In this document: positions 10,297-21,942 of the stretch, in pieces
How positions within the stretch are numbered: the first letter of the stretch is position 1
How the letters are laid out: each line of letters opens with the position of its first letter
DNA from: Girardinichthys multiradiatus
Taxonomy: Eukaryota; Chordata; Actinopteri; Cyprinodontiformes; Goodeidae
Direction of reading: 5' to 3'
Assembly (NCBI RefSeq): GCF_021462225.1
Contig: NC_061818.1
Location: 18,001,462-18,065,461, forward strand
Length of the DNA stretch: 64,000 nucleotides
Made by a program: the position numbers and the translations under genes
Notes under the pieces: model-generated
Database searches by the model: none
What the model saw: only the letters and a program-made list of their open reading frames with translations
What the model was told of the DNA's origin: nothing

Positions 10297-11752
10297 TCGA
10301 GTTGCCCCAATCTTCACCTGGATCTTCAACAAGTCACTGGAAACGTGTGAGGTCCCCTCCTGCCTCAAACAATCCACCATCATCCCGGTGCCCAAGAAAC
10401 CCACCATCCTAGGATTAAATGACTACAGGCCTGTAGCCCGGACGTCTGTGATCATGAAATCCTTTGAGCGGCTGGTGTTGAAGCACCTGAAAGACATCAC
10501 AGGCCCCCTGCTGGACCCCCTGCAGTTTGCTTACCGAGCAAACAGGTCGGCAGATGATGCTGTTAACTTAGGTCTACACTTCATCCTGCAACATCTCGAC
10601 CACCCAGGGACGTACGCCAGGATCCTGTTTGTACACTTCAGCTCGGCATTCAACACCATCATACCAGACATCCTCCACCAGAAGCTCACCCAGCTCAACG
10701 TCCCTGGCTCCACCTGTCAATGGATCAACAGCTTCCTGACGGACAGACAGCAGCAGGTGAGACTAGGGAGCATCTTCTCCCGCAGCAGATCAATAAGTAC
10801 TGGTGCCCCCCAGGGGTGTGTTCTATCCCCACTCCTCTTCTCCCTCTATACAAATGACTGCACCTCATCGGACTTGTCTGTGAAACACCTGAAGTTTGCA
10901 CCACTGTCATTGGTCTTATCCAGGACAGAGATGAGTCTGCATACAGACCGGAGGTGGATCGGCTGATAAACTAGTGTAGTCAGAACTACCTTGAACTCAA
11001 CCCACTCAAGACTGTGGAAATGGTGGTGGACCTTCGGAGAACACCACCCCCGTACACCATCCTCAACAACATCGTAGCAGCTGTGGACCACTTCAGGTTC
11101 CTAGGAACCACCATCTCTGAAGACCTGAGATCGTCCTCGCACATAGACACTGTTCGAAAGAAGGCCCAGCAGAGACTGTACTTCCTGAGGCAACTCAAGA
11201 AGTTCAACCTTCCACAGGAGCTGCTGGTCATCTTCTACACTGCCATCATTCAGTCTGTCCTGTCTTCATCCATCTCAGTGTGGTTTGGCTCATCCACAAA
11301 ACAGGACAGGTCCAGACTGCAACGAATAATCTGGTCTGCAGAGAGAATCATCAGGACTGACCTTCCCTCCATCCAGGACTTATACAGGTCTAGGGTCAGA
11401 AAAAGAGCTGCTAAAATCTCTGCAGACCCCACACACCCTGCACATAAACTGTTCAGAGCTTTACCTTCAGGCCGTCGCTACAAAGCACCGTTCACCAAAA
11501 CCAACCGCCACAGAGACAGTTTCTTCCCCCAGGCTGTTTCTCTGTTGAACATTCAATAGAGTACAAAACAACAGCATACAGATGTTGCAAATGTACCTTT
11601 TCATCTTTATTTTATTTATATATGTGTATATTTGTACATTGTAAATATGTATATTCTGTAATGCAAAAACAAAACCAAAGAGCAAAGTGTACCGAAGTCA
11701 AATTCCTTGTTTGTATGTACAAACTTGGCAATAAAGTTGATTCTGATTCTGT
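10297..11752 (+). mobile_element. L2-type LINE fragment, dead reverse transcriptase
   Basis: 5'-truncated LINE beginning inside the region before the RT core. Reading frames 10388-10966 and 11014-11559 are parts of one RT protein ([54 protein letters not shown], then the C-terminal [10 protein letters not shown] and SGRRYKA). The catalytic FADD box present in the sister element at 26.9 kb is lost by a short deletion at about 10896-10902, and stops follow near 10965-10977. It ends with CAATAAAGTTGATTCTGATTCT, the GATTCT-repeat tail typical of fish L2 elements. It lies 3' of the VH3-like gene. Confidence 0.85.
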
Positions 11753-11759
11753 CTCGTTT

Positions 11760-12355
11760 TTTTTTTTCTTTGCTTTGCTTTCCTACATTTCAGCTGCTAT
11801 GAAAGTGTCCTAAACATGGACTGAAATTTTACGGTTGATTAAACATAATCTGTGATAAAAACAAAAAAGACCAGAAACAAAACAATGTTAAAACTGTAAA
11901 CTGTAACTGCTAGTAGGCAGACAGTGAACATTCACAATAGGAAATATGAAAACAAAATGATGATTGAACATTTGAGATTTACTTGATTACTTTAGAATTG
12001 GCAGAATAGGTTGGCCACTCTACAGTAGCTATATATATTTGCAGTGTTGTCAGGCAGGGCGATGTTCAGCAAACCTTTATGAACACAGTGTATGTCCTTT
12101 TGACCTATATATAGGCAACATCTGTATACAATAATGTCTGTCTACATTATCAGGTTACAGCCAATGAAAGCAGAAAGTTGGGCAGAATTAGGTATAAAAT
12201 AATTAAAAAAAAATCACTCCTGGACATGTAGATTGATAATTATCTACAAATTGGGCTCCAACCCTAAGCTCTGACACATTCCTGTACAAAAGCACAACAA
12301 TAAATGTTCACAGCATACACATTGAATCTAATAGGACAAATCCTCGGTCTTTTGG
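11760..12355. other. Intergenic, no gene seen
   Basis: AT-rich sequence between the LINE tail and the next VH promoter. Nothing recognised. Confidence 0.5.
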
Positions 12356-12359
12356 CTCT

Positions 12360-12394
12360 ATGCAAATTAAACTTCGAGGCTTTCTACTATAAAT
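12360..12394 (+). promoter_or_regulatory. VH promoter of a pseudogene
   Basis: Perfect octamer ATGCAAAT at 12360-12367 and TATAAAT at 12388-12394. The promoter is intact although the gene is not. Confidence 0.75.
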
Positions 12395-12450
12395 CCTTTT
12401 TCAGGCCGTCGAATAAGAGAACCTCCCATTAGATCATTTTTAACACCAAC

Positions 12451-12891
12451 ATGTTCTCTGTAGCTCTGCTGCTGCTGCTGGCTGCTGGATCCTGTGAGTT
12501 TCACTGAGGCACTGACAGCATGTTCACCTTAGACTGTCTGCTCACTGTTTTCACTCTCCTAAACATCATTTTTTTTCTTTCACAAGTGTGAAAAGTGAAA
12601 CGCTTACTCAGCCAGTCTCTCTGACTGTACAGTCAGGTCAGCCTTTAACCCTCAGCTGTCAGGTCTCTTATTCTGTCAGCAGCTACTGGACAACTTGGAT
12701 CAGACAGCATGCTGGAAAAGAACTGGAATGGATTGGTGGATCTGGAGAAGGCTCTGGATGGAGTACATACTACAAAGATTAACTGGAAAACAAGTTCAGC
12801 ATCACCTTTGTTTCTTCCAGCAACACAGCAACTCTGCATGGACAGAATATGCAGCCTGAAGACTCTGCTGTGTATTACTGTGCGAGAGAAC
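12451..12891 (+). pseudogene. IGHV pseudogene, C-like family
   Basis: Leader 12451-12493 (MFSVALLLLLAAGS) with a good donor. The expected acceptor reads ACAA|GTG rather than ACAG|GTG, so normal in-frame splicing is lost; the neighbouring AG would shift the frame. The V exon keeps Cys (LTLSCQVS), WIRQ and [10 protein letters not shown], but codon 12780-12782 is TAA (YYKD-stop) where relatives read a Ser codon. Two independent lesions make it a pseudogene despite an intact promoter and RSS. Confidence 0.88.
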
Positions 12892-12930
12892 CACAGTGAC
12901 TCAGAAAAGCAGCAGAGCTGAACAAAAAAA
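12892..12930 (+). other. RSS of the 12.5-kb pseudogene
   Basis: CACAGTG (12892-12898), 23-bp spacer, ACAAAAAAA (12922-12930). Usable in principle, so this pseudogene could still rearrange. Confidence 0.8.
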
Positions 12931-14185
12931 CCCTCAGAGGCTGTGCACATGTACTACTTAACCAGAGGAAGTGCTGTTTTCAGAGACAAAACAGTTTATG
13001 TCTGTGATACAATTCAAATGTAAGCCTTGTTTTCCAAGGCTATAGACAGTGAACAACGCTAAGACACTCAGTAACAATAGAGCATATTTAAAATGTATTT
13101 TTCAGTCATTTCTGAGCACTTCTGTGGCATCTAAATTGTCACTTCATTAACAAGGTTTAGAATCTGTTCAATTACATAAACAGTTTTATTGCCTCATATT
13201 TAGTTTACATCAATAGTACCTTTCTTTGAGGCAGCAGAACAAGAAAGCACTAATATGTAATAGATATCTGTGAATATATTAGCATTGTTCAGTGGATATT
13301 CTTCTTATCCACAGATGCAATACTGATGATAACTAGAATGCTTTTAAAAAGAACATTTTGATAATATATACTAGGGTGATAGCATAGCTGCTATCAGTCA
13401 GAGAGTAACCATACTAAAAACTGCTTCCTATGAGATCTGATTAAGTTATTTCTTCATTATTGGGATTCAGCAGTACAGCCTCCACATTTATTTCAGGAAG
13501 CCACCAGAAGGAGGAGCCCTGGGACTTTGATGTTTTTTTCTCTATTTTTCACAAAATGTCACAAATACTTCGGAATAGAAAAAGACCACTGTTGAAGATT
13601 GGACCAGCAGTTATGATTCAGGAAAGCAAAACAACAGTGTGGCTGAAGACCAGATCACTTTCAACAGGATTCAAATAGGGTCAAAATTACCAGAAGACTA
13701 AACAAAGTTGCTGTTTCCCCTTTTTTTTTCAGATTCACAGAAATTGAAAGAAATAAAAACTACCGTCTAACTGTGACTTTTAGCAACGCAGCTAAAGTTT
13801 AAATTTATAAAACCAGTTTTACCAAACTGTGTGCTACATTACCCAGCTGTTTTAAACATTTTCATGTTTAAAGTTATTTGCAAATAAATTTCTAAAATAA
13901 AAAAAAGCTTCAGTTAAAATTTATGTGAAAGACTTTGCTGAGACTTTTGTTAAAGAAGAATGTGAGACATATTTCCACCTAACGATATAAGCACTGAAAT
14001 GATCAAGCAAAGAGCTACATATTTTAAAGATAAATAAATAAATAAAACAAAAAGCAGGCAACCAGTTCAAGACTATCCATTTTGTTCCTTCAGTTAAGAA
14101 ACCCTTCATTCAACAGTGTTAAAGTCATTACTGCTGTTATCTGCTGGAGGTGTAGGTTCAGTTTTAACCTGTGGAGTCAGGGGAG
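12931..14185. other. Intergenic, with a short VH 3'-flank remnant
   Basis: The sequence around 13497-13520 (GCCACCAGAAGGAGGAGCC) matches the module found 3' of C-family VH genes, so a VH may once have stood here. No V exon is visible. The rest is AT-rich spacer. Confidence 0.45.
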
Positions 14186-14190
14186 GATCT

Positions 14191-14757
14191 ATGCAAACTC
14201 TTCTTTTAAAGGGATTCAATCAGGAGTTATTGTACAGTTTATGAGGATGTGGAAAAAACAAAAAAACTTTAACATACTTTAATTAAAACATATCACCATT
14301 GAACCTTTTCTGTCATAGGATGGATAAATCAGTCATCTGGAGCTTTCTCTTTGTAGTTTTTATTCACAATGAAATTTTCAGACCATTTTTATGATATTTG
14401 TTCAGTGATTCATAATTTTGACTGATAATAACCGTAACATGTTTTGTTATAGGAGCCTGGAGTGAGATCAGACTGGATCAATCTGAATAAAAAGACCTGG
14501 AAACACAGGGAAGATGTCTTGTGTCATCTCTGGTTACAGCATGACAAGCTATTATATCCACTGGATAAGACAGGGAGCAGGGAGAGCTCTGGAGTGGATG
14601 GTAAGATGGATGCTGGTTAAAACGTTGCCATCTATGGAAGTTCCTTTCAAAGTTGTTTCATTATGACTGAAAATGTCCCTACCAGCACCCAGTACCTCGA
14701 GACCAGCAGCCTGACAGCAGAAGATTCAGTCTTCTGTTTACTTTTATGCTTGAGAAA
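14191..14757 (+). pseudogene. IGHV pseudogene, B family, many lesions
   Basis: Octamer variant ATGCAAAC at 14191-14198; leader from 14320 (MDKSVIWSFLFVVFIH). The intron donor is AT instead of GT (14369-14370). V exon from 14453 (GAWSEIRLDQSE) hits a TAA at codon 12 and has lost bases between FR1 and the Cys. FR2 and CDR2 contain further stops or shifts, and the YFC region is damaged. Heptamer and nonamer are only 13 bp apart with heptamer CACGGCA, so the RSS is also destroyed by a ~10-bp deletion. Paralog of the 42.86-kb relic. Confidence 0.88.
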
Positions 14758-14865
14758 CACGGCAGTAGAGCAGCTGTACAAAAAACCTCGACAGAAATCA
14801 AACACTGTAAACACAGAGACATCTGGTTTCTGAGAACTGTTCAATGACTTGAATGAAAGTTAATA

Positions 14866-16473
14866 CTGGTCCTTCTCAAAATATTAGCATATTGTGATAA
14901 AGTTCATTATTTTCCATAATGTAATGATGAAAATTTGACATTCATATATTTTAGATTCATTGCACACTAACTGAAATATTTCAGGTCTTTTATTGTCTTA
15001 ATACGGATGATTTTGGCATACAACTCATGAAAACCCAAAATTCCTATCTCACAAAATTAGCATATCATTAAAAGGGTCTCCAAACGAGCTATGAACCTAA
15101 TCATCTGAATCAACGAGTTAACTCTAAACACCTGCAAAAGATTCCTGAGGCCTTTAAAACTCCCAGCCTGGTTCATCACTCAAAACCACAATCATGGGTA
15201 AGACTGCCGACCTGACTGCTGTCCAGAAGGCCACTATTGACACCCTCAAGCAAGAGGGTAAGACACAGAAAGAAATTTCTGAACAAATAGGCTGTTCCCA
15301 GAGTACTGTATCAAGGCACCTCAGTGGGAAGTCTGTGGGAAGGAAAAAGTGTGGAAGAAAACGCTGCATAACGAGAAGAGGTGACCGGACCCTGAGGAAG
15401 ATTGTGGAGAAGGGCCGATTCCAGACCTTGGAGGACCTGCGGAAGCAGTGGACTGAGTCTGGAGTAGAAACATCCAGAGCCACCGTGCACAGGTGTGTGC
15501 AGGAAATGGGCTACAGGTGCCGCATTCCCCAGGTCAAGCCACTTTTGAATCAGAAACAGCAGCAGAAGCGTCTGACCTGGGCTACAGAGAAGCAGCAGTG
15601 AAATGTTGCTCAGTGGTCCAAAGTACTTTTTTCGGATGAAAGCAAATTCTGCATGTCATTCGGAAATCAAGGTGCCAGAGTCTGGAGGAAGACTGGGGAG
15701 AAGGAAATGCCAAAATGCCAGAAGTCCAGTGTCAAGTACCCACAGTCAGTGATGGTCTGGGGTGCCGTGTCAGCTGCTGGTGTTGGTCCACTGTGTTTTA
15801 TCAAGGGCAGGGTCAATGCAGCTAGCTATCAGGAGATTTTGGAGCACTTCAGGCTTCCATCTGCTGAAAAGCTTTATGGAGATGAAGATTTCATTTTTCA
15901 GCACAACCTGGCACCTGCTCAGTGCCAAAACCACTGGTAAATGGTTTACTGACCATGGTATCACTGTGCTCAATTGGCCTGCCAACTCTCCTGACCTGTA
16001 CCCCATAGAGAGTCTGTGGGATATTGTGAAGAGAACGTTGAGAGACTCAAGACCCAACACTCTGGATGAGCTAAAGGCCGCTATCGAAGCATCCTGGGCC
16101 TCCATAAGACCTCAGCAGTGCCACAGGCTGATTGCCTCCATGCCACGCCGCATTGAAGCAGTCATTTCTGCAAAAGGATTCCCGACCAAGTATTGAGTGC
16201 ATAACTGTACATGATTATTTGAAGGTTGACGTTTTTTGTATTAAAAACACTTTTCTTTTATTGGTCGGATGAAATATGCTAATTTTGTGAGATAGGAATT
16301 TTGGGTTTTCATGAGCTGTATGCCACAATCATCCGTATTAAGACAATAAAAGACCTTAAATATTTCAGTTAGTGTGCAATGAATCTAAAATATATGAATG
16401 TTAAATTTTCATCATTACATTATGGAAAATAATGAACTTTATCACAATATGCTAATATTTTGAGAAGGACCTG
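14866..16473 (+). mobile_element. Tc1/mariner element, copy 2, dead
   Basis: Full-length copy of the family at 1625, flanked by TA (14864-14865 and 16474-16475) with ~200-bp inverted repeats. It sits at the left border of the duplicated VH block. The corresponding place in the paralogous block (about 42960-43000) lacks it, so it inserted after the duplication. Confidence 0.93.
15194..16195 (+). pseudogene. Tc1-type transposase, nonsense, frameshift and catalytic change
   Basis: Starts MGKTADLTAVQK. It reads to a TGA at 15599-15601 (Trp codon in sisters), resumes from 15602 through MSFGNQGARVW, and is shifted by a 2-base loss at about 15921 before GKWFTDHGITVLNW and SPDLYPIESLW. The second catalytic Asp reads Asn (FQHNLAP, sister copies FQHDLAP). 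The spacing of the family is DD34E. Three independent defects; not functional. Confidence 0.92.
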
Positions 16474-16474
16474 T

Positions 16475-17615
16475 ATATAAATAATATGCTTATTTTTCAA
16501 GGTTTGGCAACATTTTATTGACAATTACTTTTGACAGTGATTGTATTTAGTGAGGTCCTTTTTGTTACAATTTATCAAATTGTTTTATCTGACTAGCTAA
16601 AGCAAAATTCAACTAACTGCTTTTGGGACAGACTGCTAAAAAATTATATTTAAAACTTTTCTTTGCTCTGTCCAAACATTAAAAGTAGTTCAGCTTTTTG
16701 ATTTAGGAGATCTTTCATGCATAAGGGATTTGTAGCTCAGAGTTCATTTGACTCAGTAAAATCAGTATATAAGTAAATGCGCAGAGTGACCAGTTAGATC
16801 ATCAACATTATCAGCAAAGCATAAGAAAATGATAAAATGATGTGACTCAAAATTCAACAGCTCCAGGACATAAAAACACAACAGAGGCAACTGTGAAATG
16901 AGTTTCGCCACATGAGTGAATGTAGATTGGGAGCAGATAAGGTTTTAAGTCCAGTACAGACAGCAGGTATAAGTCGAAAGATCTTTAATATCTAATCCTG
17001 AAAGAATTGGTGGTTAACCTTCCTGGAGGAGTTAATTGAAAACTTCAAAGAAAGGATAAAACAGTGGACAAAAAATAACAAGACAAACTTTAGAGTAGGA
17101 ATGTTGCCTTTATCATTAGGTACACAAATTTAAAATAAAACATGTCATTTAAAATATACCTGCTTACAACAGGTGGATGCATTCCTTTATTGAGCTAAAT
17201 GTTTTAGACCGTTTTTTAGCTTGTCTTTTACCTTCTATGTTTGATATGTTTTTTTACATGAAATGTAAAAAAACAACACACGAACAAGTGATCAAAAAGG
17301 TACCTCAGACACTTTGAGTTCTTGGGATCCACATCATTATCTGCTAGCTGACCAAGTTCAGACAGCAGCAGGAAAAGAACGGAAGCAGGTTGCAAGTGTC
17401 AACATAAGACAATGCTGAAATCTAATAATCGCAATTAGTTCACTTTTACCATATTATAACACAATAATTGATAGAGTCTAAAAAGTGTGCATTTCATAAT
17501 GATCTAAGCTGTTCTTAAGCAGAAAGACTTAATGAAGCCTGAAAAAGACACAAGTAAAACAAAGTATTGAATAATGGTGCTAAATCAAGTCAGTACAAGC
17601 GACCTATTACTCAAC
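16475..17615. other. Left part of the duplicated VH block
   Basis: No gene. The sequence matches 43005-44190 along its length (for example ATCTTTAATATCTAATCCTG at 16981-17000 and 43524-43543), marking the start of the paralogous blocks 16.5-22.5 kb and 43.0-48.9 kb. Confidence 0.8.
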
Positions 17616-17618
17616 AAT

Positions 17619-17626
17619 ATGCAAAG
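17619..17626 (+). promoter_or_regulatory. VH octamer variant
   Basis: ATGCAAAG, one base from the octamer, 72 bp before the leader ATG. The same variant is found in both leader-only relics (24060 and 44194). Confidence 0.65.
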
Positions 17627-17697
17627 TCAGCCTGTTTAAAAGGAAGTGAATTAGTCAGAGGAACAAAGGCCGCCCATCAGTTCAGAGAGGATCAACC

Positions 17698-18147
17698 ATG
17701 TTCTCTGTAGCTCTGATACTGCTACTGACAGCTGGTAGCTGTGAGAAGCTTTCTACAGATTCAAGCTAACAATTACAGTGGATGCATTATGTTTAAGATG
17801 AATGGTGAGAATAATGCTTTTTTTTCTGTTGCCACAGGTGTGTACTGCATTGATCTGATTCAGCCAGACTCCAAGGTTGTCCAGCCTGGACAGTCTTTGA
17901 TCATCACCTGTCAGCCCTCTGGTTACTCTGTAAGCGATGACAGCTATGCAACAGGTTGGATCAGACAGCGTCAAGGAAAACCGATGGAATGGATATTTCA
18001 CATGTGGGGTGCTGGTAACTTTTACCAAAATGATGCTCTGAAGAACAAGTTCAGCTACAGCAGAGACACTTCGGCAGGAACAGTTACAATAACAGGACAG
18101 AACCTGCAGACTGAAGACACAGCTGTTTATTACTGTGTGAGACGCCC
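17698..18147 (+). CDS. IGHV gene, A family, apparently intact
   Basis: Leader 17698-17740 (MFSVALILLLTAGS), donor GTGAGA, acceptor CCACAG, V exon 17837-18147. The mature part begins around IDLIQPDSKVVQPGQS, with Cys in IITCQPSGYS, Trp in WIRQRQGKPMEWIF, the family FR3 NALKNKF-type (here NDALKNKFSYSRDTSAGT) and DTAVYYCVR. No disabling change. Paralogs: leader-only relics at 24139 and 44271, and a 3'-half relic at 36462. Confidence 0.9.
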
Positions 18148-18186
18148 CACAGTGATACAAACCACAGACAAATCTGTACAAAAACC
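18148..18186 (+). other. RSS, 23-bp spacer
   Basis: CACAGTG (18148-18154), 23-bp spacer, ACAAAAACC (18178-18186). Perfect consensus. Confidence 0.92.
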
Positions 18187-19195
18187 AATCAGCCAGGAGG
18201 AAACACTCACACACAAGGTTCATATGAAAACATGTACAAAGATTCTACAGACAGAGCTTCTGTGGAGCTGCCCCCACTTTATACGAGCATCACAATATGA
18301 GCTTAACTTCGAGAGATAACACAAATATGCTTTGCTTTGCAGATTTCATACAATAAACCTTTACAGACGTGAATAAATAGTTGAGTGTTTCAGCATTAAT
18401 GCAACTGTCTTGTCACCTTCCCTGCAGCTAACAGCAGTGTAAGAGAAACTTTTCAGTTTTTTATTTCAATGAAAAAAGAAGGTTTTCAATATGTTTTTAA
18501 ATAAAGAACAAAAATGTTATGAAGCTGACACAAGATAAAGTTTAGTCATGGTTGTCATGTGTAGTCAGTTATTCTAATCTATGCTGGGATTTTTGTTCAA
18601 AATCATACAAAATACACATACATACAGAGAACACATAATGGACAATAATCAAACCTTTCAGCTATTACAAAAACTGATGAATAAGGTGTAGACAACTTGA
18701 CCATTCATTGAATCGTCTAGTGTTTATTTTAAGCTTATCAACTCCTGTGCAGGAACCTACGTGGCTGAACATTTACAATACTTATGAGCCACCAATGGAG
18801 GCGCCATCACACCAAAAATGATTTGACACCAAATAATTGTTAAAATAAACTGTTAATTTGAAAAAAAGAAGATAAGAAAGAAACATAAATTGCTAAAATG
18901 GCCTTTTACTAAATTTTGGTGGAATGAATCCAGCGCAATAAAAATTTACTTATCTTTGAATCTGTACTAATAACTAATAATCTACAGGTAACATGAACAG
19001 CATTTGTAGCAACAATAGGCCAATAAATAAACAACAAACAACCAATTCGAGACAGCTAGTATGAAACAAGAAATAATATATGTTTCCCTCTCTTGTTTAG
19101 AAATTGTTTATTCAGAATCATTACATAAATCACCAGTCCAGTTTCTTCCTGTATTAGGTTGCTTGCTCTTTTTCAAACTGTGGAGTCAGGGGAGG
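18187..19195. other. A-to-B family spacer, duplicated
   Basis: No gene. Matches 44396-45170 and (in part) 36662-37386. It connects an A-family VH with the next B-family VH in both blocks. Confidence 0.75.
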
Positions 19196-19199
19196 GTCT

Positions 19200-19207
19200 A
19201 TGCAAAC
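19200..19207 (+). promoter_or_regulatory. VH octamer variant
   Basis: ATGCAAAC in GGGAGGGTCTATGCAAACTG, the conserved promoter context of the B family (also at 24841 and 45173). Confidence 0.7.
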
Positions 19208-19313
19208 TGTTCTTGTCTTAAGACCAAACCATCAGCAAGAACTCAAGCAGTTTATGGCTGAACACAGAAAATCATTTTCTTGAATCATTTTTTTCAGTTG
19301 TTTTTGTGACAGA

Positions 19314-19755
19314 ATGGCAAAATCAGTCATTTGGAGTTTTGCTTTTGTCATTTTCATTCACAGTGAGACTTTTAGTTCATCACTTTGAAATTAATCCAGT
19401 GATTTATAATTTTGACAGATAATGACCACATGATGTTTTCTTACAGGAGCCTGGAGTGAGATCAAACTGGAGCAGTCAGCCTCTGAGGTGAAGGGACCTG
19501 GAGAGACAGTGAAGATGTCATGTGTCATTTCTGGTTTTGACATGACAAGCTACAATATCCACTGGATAAGACAGAGAGCAGGGAGAGCTCTGGAGTGGAT
19601 TGGGTATATGAACGCTGGTAACAACAATCCCAGCTATGGAAGCTCCTTTCAAGAACGTTTCATCATGACTGAAAATGTCCCCAGCAGCACCCAGTTCCTT
19701 GAGATCAGCAGCCTAACAGCAGAAGATTCTGCTGTTTACTTCTGTGCTCGAGAAA
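19314..19755 (+). CDS. IGHV gene, B family, apparently intact
   Basis: Leader 19314-19362 ([16 protein letters not shown]), donor GTGAGA, acceptor TTACAG, V exon 19447-19755. Mature start about [17 protein letters not shown]; Cys in [10 protein letters not shown], Trp in [15 protein letters not shown], then [11 protein letters not shown]. It is the only intact B-family gene in the window; relatives at 14320, 45286 and 56880 each carry lesions. Confidence 0.9.
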
Positions 19756-19794
19756 CACAGTGACTGAAAGCAGTGGAGCAGCTGCACAAAAACC
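19756..19794 (+). other. RSS, 23-bp spacer
   Basis: CACAGTG (19756-19762), 23-bp spacer, ACAAAAACC (19786-19794). Confidence 0.92.
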
Positions 19795-20566
19795 TCCTCT
19801 GATAAAAAAAAACACATCTGTTTTCTGAAAACTCTCAAAATCACTAAGAATTTAATAATTCAAAATTTGTTTGGATTTCTTTTTCATGATGTTATTCTGA
19901 GAACATTTTACTCAGGAGAATTTTGGACAGCGATCATGTTTACTGAAGAAAAAATAAAAACCTGCCGATGTGAGAGACCAACTTAAAACAGTTTTTTGCT
20001 AAGTATAGATACAAACATTGGGTCGTTTCCTGAGTTTAAAAAAATAAAAACAATTAAAATTAAACAAAACATCTGCGAGGGAACCTGAAGAAATATTTTT
20101 CTTTAGCACAATAAAGATTTAAAAGAACCTGTGGCTCACTGAATACAAAACTAACTACTAGGACGATAAATACTTTATTTCCAACATTGATGTATTTTTT
20201 CAAGGTATATCAGATAATACAACATTAAAATTCTGGCAGACTGTTAATTAAGATAAATTTGAATAATTTGGTTAAATGTGGAAGAGCAAAGATGATAAAT
20301 GAATATGAGAGAATCTTCCAGTTCATCAATCATGGGAAGGATTAGTCTACAGGATACAGTCACACATATGGTGTCATATCTGAATATGTATAAAGAGACT
20401 ATGAGGAAAAATATGTGGTAATCTTATTCTGTATAGAGAATTGTTCATTGATAAAATGTGTGTGACAAATCATGGTTAACCTTGTCCAAGTCAGTCATGT
20501 TTTGTAGTTCCCTTTACAAGAAATGAACCATTAAATGATGCAGATGGCACGTCTCCTTGCTGGTTT
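19795..20566. other. Duplicated spacer, no gene
   Basis: Matches 45765-46402 and 47105-47283. It holds the empty site (GTAT, 20388-20391) of the insertion found at 46407-47104. Confidence 0.75.
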
Positions 20567-20571
20567 TATAC

Positions 20572-20917
20572 TGTTAGGGTTTGAAAACTTTTGTATTGTT
20601 TATCACTCATGTCTGCTCTAAGTGGTATTCCCTCCTACATGCCACAGAAAGGAATATGTGGGAGGCGAGTGAGTTATGATTACCAAGTCCTCACTCCCTC
20701 TCTGTTTAAAATCAAGACACATGAACCCTAACCTTTCTGACCCAACACACACACACACACACACACCCTGAATATTTGTTGAACTGTGTGTGAACCAGCA
20801 TGTATAAATAAAGAGGGAGGGGTGCCAACACTTTGTAGTCTGTACTGCAGAGCTACCCTTGCAAGTAAAATTGACTGTATCGTTCTTGCCTCTGAGTTGA
20901 CTAAATAATACCTAACA
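20572..20917 (+). mobile_element. Solo LTR-like insertion, proven by empty paralog
   Basis: A 346-bp segment begins TGTTAGGG and ends CCTAACA (7-bp inverted ends), flanked by the perfect direct repeat TATAC (20567-20571 and 20918-20922). The paralogous block reads straight through as TTTTATACTATGCATG with a single TATAC at 47284-47288. It contains a CA microsatellite (20746-20765) and a TATAAATA at 20803. No internal coding region, so it is a solo LTR or a small non-autonomous element. Confidence 0.82.
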
Positions 20918-20922
20918 TATAC

Positions 20923-21850
20923 TATGCATGTTTTTTGCATTATAAGGTAAACTGTAAACTGATTGTTCATCATCAACATTTTCTCTGACCACCACAACAG
21001 CCAGCTGTGATGCAGACTTGGGGAGGCTATTTCTTCAATTAAATTAATGATATTCCACATTATCTGTAATTTTTTTGTTTTTTAAATTAAGGTTATTTTA
21101 TTCCAAAATACAAAAGAAAAATGACTGAGAAATGCATTAACTTCATTCTTTTCGTCCCACCTTGCAACTGCCAACAGTAAAGAATAAGAGGGAAAATGGA
21201 AATAACAGGGGAAACGGCCAATATAAATTAACCAATCAATGTTTGTTTGGACGAAATAATTAGACTTTGAACCTCCTACTTACAGTGTGCAGATGAACTC
21301 CTCAGATAGTGAAGGTAGATTGATAAAACATCTAAAATTCATCAGTCATGGGAGTGAATGAACCTAGTAAGCAGTAAATTGGAACTCCTTAACCACCATG
21401 AGAAGCTGGAGTTCGAATGATAGTAAAGCTAAAACAGGACTCAAATTATATTAATCAGACTGATCAGCTCAAGAGAGTACAAAAGGGACAGAACAGAGCT
21501 GATTTAAAACATGTCTGTTTACAACAGTAAATTACAACTTGCTGTAGGGTCTGTTATTCTTTTTTAAAACTTTTGTTTTTTGTCTGACTTCATGACAAAA
21601 GGTCAACCAATATCCAAACAAACAATTAAAACCTCTGGAAACTCAGTTTTTGTTTTAGTTTTAACGTTTACATCTTCAGCTAATTGGTGACAGAGATCAA
21701 GCAGGATTGTTAAAATTAATAGTTTTTTAGTACCTAAAAGGGTTTAGTGTTTTCAAAGTCTTGATGAATCCTGACACACATTGGCTGAAAAAAAAATATT
21801 AAAACACTGATCCTAAATGAAATTAGTACACACAACCTGGTTCTCAACAA
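20923..21850. other. Duplicated spacer, no gene
   Basis: Matches 47289-48270. It leads into the A-family VH promoter in both blocks. Confidence 0.7.
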
Positions 21851-21851
21851 T

Positions 21852-21859
21852 ATGCAAAT
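21852..21859 (+). promoter_or_regulatory. VH octamer
   Basis: Perfect ATGCAAAT 84 bp before the leader ATG. Confidence 0.75.
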
Positions 21860-21942
21860 GTAGCTTGTTTAAAAGGAAAGTGGAGAGCCTGTGTTAGTCA
21901 GAGGAACCAGAAACTCCCATCAGTTGAGCTTCAGCATCAATC

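Noticed and set aside
20728..21060. Minus-strand frame of 110 residues
   Set aside because: Crosses the border of the 20572-20917 insertion and contains the CA microsatellite read as Val/Cys repeats.
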